Source: Balneola sp. (GTDB taxonomy: Bacteria > Bacteroidota > Rhodothermia > Balneolales > Balneolaceae). From it: a DNA stretch of 64,000 nucleotides. The stretch lies in NCBI GenBank assembly GCA_003712055.1, contig RHLJ01000001.1:682001-746000 (forward strand), written 5' to 3'. Positions 27,540-36,615 of the stretch are shown piece by piece (positions within the stretch are counted from its first letter, which is position 1; the number at the start of each line of letters is the position of its first letter). Below the pieces are notes generated by a model that did no database searches, had not been told where the DNA came from, and saw nothing but the letters and a program-made list of their open reading frames with translations. A program made the translations under genes and the position numbers.

Positions 27540-28757
27540 TTATTTTTTTGAATAGGTAGTCGAGATGTAGTCATTTAGTATTTTTCGGAATTCTCCTCCG
27601 ATGTTATCCCCTTTCAAAGTAGTGGAATGTTCTCCATCTATATACACCGGAGCTTTCGGTTCTTCAAATGTTCCGGGCAGTGAAATTCCAATATTGGCAG
27701 CTCTTGATTCACCTGGGCCATTCACTACACATCCCATCACTGCAACGTCCATTTCTTCTACACCGGAATAAATGTCCTTCCACACAGGCATAGATTCTTT
27801 GATATAGTCTTGAATCTCTTCCGCCAATTCTTGGAAATAAGTACTCTTTGTTCTTCCACACCCTGGGCATGAAGTAACTTGAGGAAGGAAGCTTCTAATT
27901 TTTAGTGACTGAAGAATTTGTTGTGCTACCTGAACCTCCAAAGCTCGATCGGCACCTGGTTGAGGAGTAAGAGAAACCCGAATCGTATCACCAATGCCTT
28001 GCTGAAGAATTACGGATAAAGCGGCTGAACTTGCTACCATCCCCTTCATTCCCATTCCTGCTTCTGTAAGTCCAACATGAAGAGGATAAGGAACTACTTC
28101 AGACATTCGAGTATATACTTCAATTACATCCTGAACCCCGGACATTTTACAGCTAATGATAATCTTATTGGAAGCAAGGCCAACATCCTCTGCTATTTCT
28201 GAAGACCTTCTTGCACTTTCTATCATGGTATCGAACATCACCTCTTTTGCAGACTTTGGTAAAGAAAGCTGGTTATTCGCATCCATTTTTTCGGCAAGAA
28301 GCTGCTGGTCTAGTGACCCCCAGTTCACCCCAATCCGAACTGGCTTGTCATATTTAATTGCTTGCTCAACAATTGTCGCAAAGTTTTTATCCCTTGTCTT
28401 GGTACCAGTATTCCCTGGGTTAATCCGGTATTTAGCTAGAGATTCAGCCATCTCCGGATATTTTGTTAATAACACATGTCCGTTGTAGTGAAAATCTCCA
28501 ATTAGGGGAACTGTAACCCCTCTGTTAATAAGCTTTTCTTTAATGTAAGGTACAGCTTTAGCTGCAGCGTCATTATTAACTGTAATACGAACCAGCTCAG
28601 AACCAGCAAGGTGTAGGTGATCAATTTGATCAACTGTTTCATCAACATCAGCGGTATCCGTATTAGTCATAGACTGAACAACAATTGGAGTTCCTCCTCC
28701 AATTGCGACATCCCCTACCATAACTTTAATGGTCTCTTTTCTTTCTATTCCAAACAT
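27540..28757 (-). CDS. ispG: 4-hydroxy-3-methylbut-2-enyl diphosphate synthase (MEP pathway)
   Basis: This is a 405-aa single-TIM-barrel form of IspG/GcpE. The iron-sulfur ligands are C297 and C300 in [11 protein letters not shown] and C343 in [10 protein letters not shown], with the catalytic E350 next to it. The N-terminus [16 protein letters not shown] is the family hallmark. The enzyme reductively opens MEcPP to HMBPP for isoprenoid synthesis in the cytoplasm. It is 9 bp downstream of a rhomboid gene and in the same run as a CrtI-type desaturase, so an isoprenoid/carotenoid theme is possible. It lacks the large middle insert found in the form from chloroplasts and some Bacteroidota. Confidence 0.96.
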   Translation of the reverse strand: MFGIERKETIKVMVGDVAIGGGTPIVVQSMTNTDTADVDETVDQIDHLHLAGSELVRITVNNDAAAKAVPYIKEKLINRGVTVPLIGDFHYNGHVLLTKYPEMAESLAKYRINPGNTGTKTRDKNFATIVEQAIKYDKPVRIGVNWGSLDQQLLAEKMDANNQLSLPKSAKEVMFDTMIESARRSSEIAEDVGLASNKIIISCKMSGVQDVIEVYTRMSEVVPYPLHVGLTEAGMGMKGMVASSAALSVILQQGIGDTIRVSLTPQPGADRALEVQVAQQILQSLKIRSFLPQVTSCPGCGRTKSTYFQELAEEIQDYIKESMPVWKDIYSGVEEMDVAVMGCVVNGPGESRAANIGISLPGTFEEPKAPVYIDGEHSTTLKGDNIGGEFRKILNDYISTTYSKK

Positions 28758-28766
28758 TCTATCGCC

Positions 28767-29630
28767 CTAATCCTTTTTACTTAGTTCAAATAGTTTTCTT
28801 TTTTCTTCTTTTGTAAGTGAGTCATATCCCTTTTTTGAAATTTTTTCCAGTATCTCATCCAGCTCACTTTGGTCTATTTCCTCAACAATATTTGCATCGC
28901 TGACAATGCTCATTTTTTTGTTTCTTGTCTTTGGCTTTGACGCAGACGGTGTAGGTTTAATTTTTCGGAATAGATATTCGAAATATCGGGGAATAAGGCT
29001 TAAATCAAACCCATTTGCATGCGCTCTCATAAGTAAATAACCGCCTAATGCTCCCCCTAAATGCACAATTCTGGCAACTTGTCCTCCACTGTTCAAGAAA
29101 ATAATATCCAGTGCTATTAATCCTCCTACTACAAAACGAGCTTCAATTGGTGGAAGAAGAAACAACATTATCGGGGTTCTTGGGAAAAGCATAGCGAAGG
29201 CAACCATAACTCCAAATACTGCTCCGGATGCTCCTATTACTAATGTTGATTCTGCGGCAAAACTGACTACTACATCAACTAAAGCGCCAGCTAGACCGGC
29301 TCCCAAATAAATAGTGAGAAAACTTCTGGAACCTAGCCTCTCTTCAACCGGGCGACCCATCCACCACAACCAGAGCATATTGAAGACAAAGTGGAACAGA
29401 TTCTCCATTGAATGAAGAAACATATAAGTCAGTATTCTCCAAGGCTGCGTAATGGTAACTAAAGCATCTGTATTAAGCCCCAAATACTCTGCTAGGTCGA
29501 CTCCAAATAAAGAGAATGTTGCTAACTGTGCAACAAGTACTCCAGCATTCAAAAGTATAATAACCCTCAATGCATCTGGCATTGCTGCAAAGCCCCTCTT
29601 AACACTATATCCAAACGAGTTATTAGCCAT
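28767..29630 (-). CDS. Rhomboid-family intramembrane serine protease B
   Basis: This is a 287-aa membrane protein with six or so helices. The catalytic serine is S135 in VIGASGAVFG and the histidine is H190 in VHLGGALGG. HSMENLFHFVFNMLWLWWMGRPVEE (residues about 73-97) is the L1 loop region that starts with the conserved H..N. The C-terminal 80 residues are a charged cytoplasmic tail with KLDEILEKISKKG-like helices. It follows a second rhomboid by 23 bp and precedes ispG by 9 bp. The substrates of bacterial rhomboids are mostly unknown, and nothing in the sequence points to one here. Confidence 0.9.
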   Translation of the reverse strand: MANNSFGYSVKRGFAAMPDALRVIILLNAGVLVAQLATFSLFGVDLAEYLGLNTDALVTITQPWRILTYMFLHSMENLFHFVFNMLWLWWMGRPVEERLGSRSFLTIYLGAGLAGALVDVVVSFAAESTLVIGASGAVFGVMVAFAMLFPRTPIMLFLLPPIEARFVVGGLIALDIIFLNSGGQVARIVHLGGALGGYLLMRAHANGFDLSLIPRYFEYLFRKIKPTPSASKPKTRNKKMSIVSDANIVEEIDQSELDEILEKISKKGYDSLTKEEKRKLFELSKKD

Positions 29631-29653
29631 CTTTCTTCTTATCTATTTCACTC

Positions 29654-30274
29654 CTAGTAATGCATCGGTTTTTTAATTTTCCAAATTTTGATAAGGATAA
29701 ATCCAATCACCAAACCACCCAGGTGAGCAAAATGAGCTACTCCACTTTCTACCCGAGACAATCCTGAGAACAACTCAATCACTCCATAAATTCCAACAAA
29801 ATATTTTGCCTTAATCGGAATTGGAGGAAATAAAAGTATGATGTAGCGATCCGGAAACATCATACCAAAACCCAATAATATTCCAAATACTGCCCCAGAA
29901 GCTCCAATTGTAGCCGCTCCGGAAAAAATTAAATGTATAATTCCAGCTCCAATACCTGTTAGAAAATAGTACATCAAAAATCTTCTAGTACCCCATAAAT
30001 TTTCAAGAGATTGGCCAAATATCCAGAGAGCAAAAAGATTAAAGAATATATGGCTCATATCGGCATGGAGAAACATATACGTAACAAGCTGCCAAGGCAT
30101 GAAGCCATCACCAACAGGTTGGAGTACTAACAAATTAGAAAACATTGCTCCTATAGGAGTCCATCCACCATATATACTTGTAGTCGCAAAAAAGAAAATA
30201 CCATTCCATATAAGAAGGTATTTTACTGCTGGTGGGAATACCGAAAACCGGGTATTAGGTTGAAACTGATCCAA
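29654..30274 (-). CDS. Rhomboid-family intramembrane serine protease A
   Basis: No ATG lies before the first membrane helix, so the likely start is TTG at 30274, giving 206 aa that begin DQFQPNTRFSVFPPAVKYLL. An in-frame GTG/ATG farther up (to 30484) would extend it some 70 residues into the oxidoreductase gene, with a non-rhomboid sequence. S126 (TIGASGAVFG) and H184 (HFAHLGGL) form the dyad, and HADMSHIFFNLFALWIFGQ is the conserved loop. It is shorter than its neighbour and has no C-terminal tail. The two are probably old tandem duplicates. It starts 11 bp after the desaturase-like stop. Confidence 0.87.
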   Translation of the reverse strand: MDQFQPNTRFSVFPPAVKYLLIWNGIFFFATTSIYGGWTPIGAMFSNLLVLQPVGDGFMPWQLVTYMFLHADMSHIFFNLFALWIFGQSLENLWGTRRFLMYYFLTGIGAGIIHLIFSGAATIGASGAVFGILLGFGMMFPDRYIILLFPPIPIKAKYFVGIYGVIELFSGLSRVESGVAHFAHLGGLVIGFILIKIWKIKKPMHY

Positions 30275-30285
30275 GAAATTACTGT

Positions 30286-31773
30286 TTAGGAATAATTTTT
30301 TACAATGCGGGAATATACGTTTATACCACTTAAAGTTACGCCAGGAATTCCCTGCCCTGGATAGGTAGTGTCGCCAACCAAATACAATCCTTGAAAAGGA
30401 GTTTGGCTCGGTGACCACTTTAGCAAGCTCCGTGCCATGCTTTGAGGGATTCCCCCTACCCTGCCTTTTTTTCGGTATACCCAATTCTCCCAGGTTACCG
30501 GAGTAGCTGTATGAATTAATTTTAGTTCCGATTCCTTAAAACCCGGAAGTCTTTCTGAAAGTAACTGAAGAATAAACTTTTGTACTTCTTCTTTATTCAA
30601 ATCATATGTTCCATTCATTGAAAACCAATACTCAGGATTAGCATGACAAGAGACATTAAGTGTTCGATTTCCATTTGGTGCTCTCTTTTCATCACCTTTT
30701 TGAGACATTGATACAAAGACAGATTCTGAGTTGGTAAATGGAACTGTCTCTTCATTTGAGAGGTGAATTTGATGATGCAGCTCCATGTTTTGAGGATAGG
30801 TATCAGTAGTTACGATACCTAGGGTAATTGCTCCCCATGCTTTATCATATTCTTGGGATTCTTTTTCGAAATAAGATTTCACCTCACCTAAACTAAGTTC
30901 AGACATATTCCAAATTGGAAGATTAGACACCACAATTGGGACTTTATAACTATTTCCTTTCTTGGTTTTAACGATATACTCTTCTCCTTCCTGTTCGATT
31001 CCAGTGACTGCTTCTTTAGTATGTAGCTTTCCACCTTTCTGTTCCACAAAATCACGAATTGAATAAATCATCTCTATTAATCCTCCTGGAACGTAGTAAT
31101 TGGAATAATTCGTGTAAGTGAGTCCCGGAGCCCCGAACAAAAATGGGGTATCCATAGAATTAGCCTGGGCAGTAATCATCAGTTGCTCATCTAAAAAACG
31201 AAGAAATTTAGGAGTTGCTACCTCTAAGTGTTCTGCTAATTGATTTACAGATTTGAATGCATATTTGAGTACCCAAACATCTAATGGATTATTTGAAGTA
31301 AAAAGACTAATCCAATCACTTATACTTTTAGGGGGGAAGAAGGTGTTCTTTAACGAAACTCTCCAAACTATGTCAGATAAAGAAAATGCCAGCTCCCAAA
31401 ATCTTCTTTGTCCATCTGGATTTCCAAATACTCGAATAGCTTCCTCAATCCATTTTTCCCGGTTTTTGAAACGAGTGATCCGCTCTCCATCTAAATTAAT
31501 ACTCATTGAGGGGCTTAACTCTTTTCGTGGGATCTTTAACCCCGTTTCTTTTTCCAAATACCAAAGCGGCTGATTTTCATCAAAGCCAATTAGTGTTGTC
31601 GCTCCTGATTCAAAGATATACCCCTTTCTCGGATAGGACGAACTACACCCTCCGGGATGGAGTGCTGCTTCCAGGATTAATATCTTATACCCTGCATTGG
31701 ATAATAGCGCTGCTGCGCTCATCCCTCCCATTCCAGATCCAATAACTACAATATCATATTCTGTAGAAATCAT
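30286..31773 (-). CDS. CrtI/phytoene-desaturase-family FAD oxidoreductase
   Basis: This is a 495-aa protein with an N-terminal FAD fold (IVVIGSGMGGMSAAALLSNAG, then LEAALHPGGCSSSY). The C-terminal FAD-closing motif is LYLVGDTTYPGQGIPGVTLSG. These are hallmarks of carotenoid desaturases and isomerases (CrtI, CrtD, CrtISO-like). The middle substrate domain is hydrophobic and suits a membrane-bound lipid substrate. It leads a run with two rhomboids and ispG. No phytoene synthase or cyclase gene is in the window, so the exact step is unknown. A saturase-type reaction such as retinol saturase is another option within this family. Confidence 0.82.
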   Translation of the reverse strand: MISTEYDIVVIGSGMGGMSAAALLSNAGYKILILEAALHPGGCSSSYPRKGYIFESGATTLIGFDENQPLWYLEKETGLKIPRKELSPSMSINLDGERITRFKNREKWIEEAIRVFGNPDGQRRFWELAFSLSDIVWRVSLKNTFFPPKSISDWISLFTSNNPLDVWVLKYAFKSVNQLAEHLEVATPKFLRFLDEQLMITAQANSMDTPFLFGAPGLTYTNYSNYYVPGGLIEMIYSIRDFVEQKGGKLHTKEAVTGIEQEGEEYIVKTKKGNSYKVPIVVSNLPIWNMSELSLGEVKSYFEKESQEYDKAWGAITLGIVTTDTYPQNMELHHQIHLSNEETVPFTNSESVFVSMSQKGDEKRAPNGNRTLNVSCHANPEYWFSMNGTYDLNKEEVQKFILQLLSERLPGFKESELKLIHTATPVTWENWVYRKKGRVGGIPQSMARSLLKWSPSQTPFQGLYLVGDTTYPGQGIPGVTLSGINVYSRIVKNYS

Positions 31774-31827
31774 GCTTACTGAACAACAGGAACTTTCCAG
31801 TCATTCCTCTGTTTAGTATACTCGATT

Positions 31828-32409
31828 ATGATTGAGAACTACCTTGAAAGCGTCCGAAAACAATTCGAGTACTACAAGTTGCTTGGTGAACGAACTTTTG
31901 ACCAATTAGAAGATGAAGACCTGTTCTGGGAGTATAACCCGGAAAGTAATTCCATTGCCATTATCGTGAAGCATTTATGGGGAAATATGCTTTCCCGTTG
32001 GACGGACTTCCTCACTACTGATGGTGAAAAAGAATGGAGAAACCGCGACACCGAGTTTGAGGCAGACATCACCACAAGAGGAGAAATGATGGAAAAATGG
32101 GATGAAGGCTGGACGTGTTTATTTGCTGCCATTAATTCTGTCCATGAAGAGCACTTTGATCAGCTCGTTTACATCCGGAATATGGGGCACACAATACCTG
32201 AGGCAATCAACCGGCAACTTGCTCACTATTCCTATCACATTGGTCAGATTGTATACATCGGGAGAATGAAAAAGGGAGATGCATGGAGAAGCCTATCCGT
32301 CCCAAAAGGCGGAACCGCTGCCTATAATGCTGAGAAGTTTAGTAAGGGAAAACGGAGAGCTCACTTTACGGATGAATTGATGGATAATGACAATAAAAAC
32401 CAAGGATAA
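31828..32409 (+). CDS. DUF1572/DinB-superfamily protein
   Basis: This is a 193-aa four-helix-bundle protein. The three metal-binding histidines of the DinB fold are visible: H49 (VKHLWGNM) and H133 and H137 (LAHYSYHIGQIVY). NSIAIIVKHLWGN and GDAWRSLSVPKGGTAAYN are typical of the DUF1572 branch. The role is unknown; relatives include thiol transferases and hydrolases using bacillithiol or mycothiol. It is divergent from the desaturase-like gene across 54 bp and converges on polA, with a REP-like pair between. Confidence 0.85.
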   Translation: MIENYLESVRKQFEYYKLLGERTFDQLEDEDLFWEYNPESNSIAIIVKHLWGNMLSRWTDFLTTDGEKEWRNRDTEFEADITTRGEMMEKWDEGWTCLFAAINSVHEEHFDQLVYIRNMGHTIPEAINRQLAHYSYHIGQIVYIGRMKKGDAWRSLSVPKGGTAAYNAEKFSKGKRRAHFTDELMDNDNKNQG

Positions 32410-32515
32410 GTCATCCTGAACTTGATTCAGGATCTTTATAGAGCCCATTAAAGAGTGTTACCTATTAAGCAAATCAAAGCTAATTCATAAGATTCCGAAA
32501 CAAGTTCGGAATGAC
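32409..32515. repeat. Inverted pair of REP-like hairpins with compensatory stem changes
   Basis: On the plus strand, GTCATCCTGAACTTGATTCAG (its last bases at 32410-32430, then GATCTT) forms ATCCTGAA/TTCAGGAT (32413-32420 with 32426-32433). On the minus strand from 32515, GTCATTCCGAACTTGTTTCG (then GAATCTT) forms ATTCCGAA/TTCGGAAT (32505-32512 with 32492-32499). Four of their five differences fall as two compensating base pairs in the stem. The pair lies between the convergent DinB-like and polA genes and may also help end transcription. Confidence 0.7.
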
Positions 32516-32522
32516 TAAAGTC

Positions 32523-35276
32523 CTAATGCGCCTCTAACCAATTATCTCCAATCCCGGCTTCTACTTTTAGTGGCACATCCATTGCGAAAGCCCCTTCCAT
32601 TAACGCTTCAATTTTAGCTGGCACCTCGTCCAGTTCGCTTTCATGGATTTCAAAAATCAATTCATCATGAACCTGTAAAAGCATCCGGCTTTTTTTGTTG
32701 TTGGATTGTAGCCAGTTATGAATATGAATCATCGCCAGCTTAATAATATCTGCCGCAGTTCCTTGAATAGGCATATTGATGGCAACTCGTTCTGCAAAAC
32801 CTCTTTTCGTCCAGTTACTCGAATTGATATCCGGGATATATCTTCTTCTGCCAAGCAGAGTTTTTACATACCCATGCTCTTTTGCAAATACTTGGGTCTC
32901 TGTAATATAGTTCTGGATATTAGGAAAGCGATTAAAGTACTCATCAATCATCTCCTTACCCTCACTATTTTCGATTCCAAGATTTTGGGCAAGTCCATAG
33001 GCACTTAATCCATAAGGAATACCAAAATTTACTTCCTTAGCTTTGCGCCGGTGGTCTTGCGTCACTTCATCCAGTGAATCTAGATGAAAAATCTCCTTGG
33101 CTGTGCGAGCATGAATATCCTCTCCTTGCCGGAAGGCTTCGATCATCGCTTCATCTTTGGCGATATGGGCAATTACCCGAAGTTCTACTTGCGAATAATC
33201 AGCTGACATAATCTTAAATCCTTCCTCGGCAATAAATGCTTTTCGGATTTCCCTTCCTCTTGCTGTTCGGATTGGAATGTTCTGGAGATTGGGATTGGAT
33301 GAAGCCAATCTACCAGTCGCTGCTACGCTTTGATTGAAGTCGGTATGTACACGGTTAGTGTCTACATTTATCATCGAAGGCAGAGCATCTACATAGGTAG
33401 ATTTAAGCTTAGCCAGAGAGCGGTATTCCAGGATCAAGCTTGGAATCTCATATTTAACTGCAAGTTTTGTGAGCACAGCTTCATTGGTAGAGTATTTCCC
33501 GGTTTTAGTTTTCTTTCCTGCCGGCAATCCGAGTTTATCAAATAATATATCTCCTAACTGAGCAGGAGAATTGATATTGAACTCCTGCCCTGCTTTTTCG
33601 TAAATCTCAGCCTCTAGCTTTCGAATGTCTTGCTCCAATTCTCCAGAAAAGCTTACAAGCATATCCTCATCTAATCGAATCCCCTGGAATTCCATATCCC
33701 CCAACACTTCCATAAGTGGGAAATCAACCTGATCCGATACCTCGTTAAGTTCATCTTCTTTCATCTTCTTACTTAACACTTGATAAAGTTGGAGAGTAAT
33801 ATCTGCATCTTCACAAGCATAGAGATAAACTTCCTCAGGAGTTAAATCCGCCATCGACTTCTGAGCTTTTCCTGTCCCTATCAAATCAACAATTGGTACT
33901 GGTTCATAACCCAGGTACTTTTTTGAAAGCTCATCCATTTTGATTTTCTGGCTCGCATCTACCAGATAAGCAGCAACCATGGTATCAAAAGGTCTACCGT
34001 GTATACTTATACCATGCCTGGACAGAATGGTATAATCGAATTTATAATTATGGGCAACCTTCAGCGAGTCTTCATTTTCAAATAATGGCCTTACTAACTC
34101 TAATACTTCTTTCTCATTTAGACCTCCTGCAACATTAACCGGGATATAGTATCCAGTTCCGGGATTTAAGGAGAATGAAAGCCCCACCATACCAGCAGAA
34201 ATTGGATCCGGAGAATCAGTCTCACTATCAAAACAAAGAACCTTTGCCTTCTCTAATTCTTTGACGAGTTCCTTAACCCGATCTATGGAATTTACAAGCT
34301 CATAGTTATTATTCTCAGTATCCAGCTTTTTCAGCTCTTCCTGCTCTCCAATTGAACCAAACAGATCTACTTGGTCACCTGACTTTTCAGCTACTGGCCC
34401 CTGCTCTCCTAAATACTTTCTGGTTAAGGTTCTAAACTCCATCTTTTTGAAGAATAGTCCGAGATCCTTTTTTTCAAAAGAACTCCATACCAGCTGCTCC
34501 CAATCAGCGGTATCTGGCACATCGGTTTTAATAGTAACCATAAACTTGGCATGCATTGCCTGATCAGCGAATTCTTGCAGCCCCTCACGTTGACGTTTGG
34601 CCGTTATGGCATCAGCCTGAACAATACATTCTTCCAATGATCCAAATCGTTCAATTAAGGCCGGAGCTCCCTTTTTCCCAATTCCCGGAACGCCAGGTAT
34701 ATTATCAACGGTATCTCCAAGAATGGCTAACACATCGATAACTTTCTCTGGATATACCCCGAAATACTCTTTCACCCCTTCTCTATCGACAATATCGAAT
34801 CCCCCATCTTTATTATTTGGCTTCATCATTTTAATATGGTCATGAACCAACTGCATAAAGTCTTTATCAGGGGTAACTAGCATCACATCTACATCATCTG
34901 CATTCGCGTTCGAAGCAATAGTACCTATGATATCGTCGGCTTCAAATCCATCTTGTTCAATATTCTTTATTCCCCAGGCCTCCAACATCTCCTTAATAAG
35001 GGGAATACCAATCGTTAGTTCCTCAGGTTGAGGAGGTCGCTGAGCCTTATAAGATTCGTCCTTAATATGCCTAAAAGTTGGAGCATGGGTATCCCAAGCC
35101 ACTGCAATATGAGTAGGTTTTTGCTCATCCAACATCTTCTCTAATGTATTAGCAAAACCAAGTACAGGACCTGTAGGAATCCCTTTACTGTTTTTAAGAT
35201 TTGCATTTATGAATGCAAAATGAGCACGGTAAGCCAGTGCCATACCATCCAGTAGAAAGAGAAGTTTTTTGGACAT
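32523..35276 (-). CDS. polA: DNA polymerase I
   Basis: This is a 917-aa protein with all three domains. The 5'-3' exonuclease fills about residues 1-290 (LLDGMALAYRAHFAF, VTPDKDFMQLV, DNIPGVPGIGKKGA). The 3'-5' proofreading domain keeps FDSETDS, AHNYKFD and YACEDAD, so its metal ligands look intact. The polymerase domain has motif A SADYSQVELRV, motif B RRKAKEVNFGIPYG and motif C LLQVHDELIFE. It fills gaps in repair and removes RNA primers. The start ATG at 35276 is well supported by the exonuclease N-terminus. It is divergent from the phosphatase gene across 154 bp. Confidence 0.97.
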   Translation of the reverse strand: MSKKLLFLLDGMALAYRAHFAFINANLKNSKGIPTGPVLGFANTLEKMLDEQKPTHIAVAWDTHAPTFRHIKDESYKAQRPPQPEELTIGIPLIKEMLEAWGIKNIEQDGFEADDIIGTIASNANADDVDVMLVTPDKDFMQLVHDHIKMMKPNNKDGGFDIVDREGVKEYFGVYPEKVIDVLAILGDTVDNIPGVPGIGKKGAPALIERFGSLEECIVQADAITAKRQREGLQEFADQAMHAKFMVTIKTDVPDTADWEQLVWSSFEKKDLGLFFKKMEFRTLTRKYLGEQGPVAEKSGDQVDLFGSIGEQEELKKLDTENNNYELVNSIDRVKELVKELEKAKVLCFDSETDSPDPISAGMVGLSFSLNPGTGYYIPVNVAGGLNEKEVLELVRPLFENEDSLKVAHNYKFDYTILSRHGISIHGRPFDTMVAAYLVDASQKIKMDELSKKYLGYEPVPIVDLIGTGKAQKSMADLTPEEVYLYACEDADITLQLYQVLSKKMKEDELNEVSDQVDFPLMEVLGDMEFQGIRLDEDMLVSFSGELEQDIRKLEAEIYEKAGQEFNINSPAQLGDILFDKLGLPAGKKTKTGKYSTNEAVLTKLAVKYEIPSLILEYRSLAKLKSTYVDALPSMINVDTNRVHTDFNQSVAATGRLASSNPNLQNIPIRTARGREIRKAFIAEEGFKIMSADYSQVELRVIAHIAKDEAMIEAFRQGEDIHARTAKEIFHLDSLDEVTQDHRRKAKEVNFGIPYGLSAYGLAQNLGIENSEGKEMIDEYFNRFPNIQNYITETQVFAKEHGYVKTLLGRRRYIPDINSSNWTKRGFAERVAINMPIQGTAADIIKLAMIHIHNWLQSNNKKSRMLLQVHDELIFEIHESELDEVPAKIEALMEGAFAMDVPLKVEAGIGDNWLEAH

Positions 35277-35430
35277 AGACTGAGTGAATTTTCAAGTGAA
35301 GCTAATAGATTTGATGGACATTAACAGATCAAAATGAAGCAACTTTGGGCTTAAAAGCTTTCCCAATTGCAAAACTTTTTGCCTATTATTACGAACACTG
35401 CCCCCATTCAATTAACTGAGTCAGTACACA

Positions 35431-36615
35431 TTGAGTTTAAAGAACGAAGCACAGTCGGGTTACGGAACCAAAAAATTCTATCAGGAATACGTATCAGGTA
35501 TGAGCCGGGAGCGTATCTCCAAAGAACTCACCGCTGATTCGGAACGTCTCAAACTTCTCTACAAAGAAGCCGTTGAGGATATGGAACGTCAGCAGGGACA
35601 ACAGCTCCCTGGTCATATAAAATTTATGAGGCTGTTTTCGGATTTGACTCAACGCCTTAATCCAACACGACGACTTGCTTTCGGGGTTGGTTCAGTAAGT
35701 TTTGTTGGACATTACATACTCAGCTTTTTCGGGCTTTCTGAGTTTGTATTCTTTACCCCTTTGATGTTACCTCTTGCTTTCTCTTCCATGTTCCTACTCT
35801 TACTTGTAGAATTACTGGAGAAATCGGATGTACAAAAAGAAATTGATTTAGCCAGAGACATCCAGCTAAGCTTACTTCCCGGCACTTCTTTAAATAAGGA
35901 TAACCTGGAAGTTTATTCTTTTGCTCATACAGCAAAAGAAGTTGGTGGTGATTATCTGGATGTTATTGATACCGAATCGGGTACTTACGTTGTAATTGCT
36001 GATGTTTCGGGAAAAGGATTGAGTGCAGCTTTATATATGGTAAGGATGCAGGCCTTAGTAAACCTTCTGGTACAAAAAGAGCGTCCATCTCCAAAGGACC
36101 TTTTCTTGCAGCTGAACGATTTCGTCAAGAGCAATAGTAAGGATAAAACCTTTGTTACCGGTTGTGTGGCTTTCTTTCCAAATGACAAAGAAGAATTTGA
36201 GTACGTCCGTGCCGGACATAATATTCCCGTTTATTATAGTCGCGAACGTGATGCTACGTTTAACCTAAAGGCCAATGGATTTGCGCTTGGTATGACTTCT
36301 ACAAATATGCTCAGTCAGCATTTAGAGGTAAAACGATTCCATTTTAAACCGGGAGATTCTGTGCTTCTTTATACTGATGGATTAAATGAAGCCCGCAATG
36401 AACGTAGCGAGGAATACGGAGAAGAGCGTATCGAATCATTAATGGAAATCTACGGTTCGCTTCACGCTAAAACAGTTGTACAAAAAATTCAGTCTTCACT
36501 CGAAGCTTTTATAGGCACCACTCAGCCTGCTGATGATATCACCTTTACGTGCATTCACCGTCCTGAAAATGTAAATACCCCAAAGCTAATTGAAGAAGCA
36601 AAAGAGATGAGCTAG
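35431..36615 (+). CDS. SpoIIE/RsbU-type serine phosphatase with membrane segments
   Basis: This is a 394-aa protein. Residues about 1-80 are a charged helical lead, two membrane segments lie near 85-130 ([37 protein letters not shown]), and the PP2C-like SpoIIE domain fills about 140-375. Metal-site motifs are [32 protein letters not shown] and PADDITF. Such enzymes dephosphorylate anti-anti-sigma factors in partner-switching control. No kinase or antagonist gene lies beside it. The start is TTG at 35431; an in-frame stop at 35413 rules out a longer ATG form. Its stop shares CTAG with the convergent tkt stop. Confidence 0.87.
   Translation: MSLKNEAQSGYGTKKFYQEYVSGMSRERISKELTADSERLKLLYKEAVEDMERQQGQQLPGHIKFMRLFSDLTQRLNPTRRLAFGVGSVSFVGHYILSFFGLSEFVFFTPLMLPLAFSSMFLLLLVELLEKSDVQKEIDLARDIQLSLLPGTSLNKDNLEVYSFAHTAKEVGGDYLDVIDTESGTYVVIADVSGKGLSAALYMVRMQALVNLLVQKERPSPKDLFLQLNDFVKSNSKDKTFVTGCVAFFPNDKEEFEYVRAGHNIPVYYSRERDATFNLKANGFALGMTSTNMLSQHLEVKRFHFKPGDSVLLYTDGLNEARNERSEEYGEERIESLMEIYGSLHAKTVVQKIQSSLEAFIGTTQPADDITFTCIHRPENVNTPKLIEEAKEMS

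Noticed and set aside
30286-30484. Longer start for the first rhomboid inside the desaturase gene
   Set aside because: The added 70 residues are not rhomboid-like and lie out of frame within a well-conserved FAD-closing motif.
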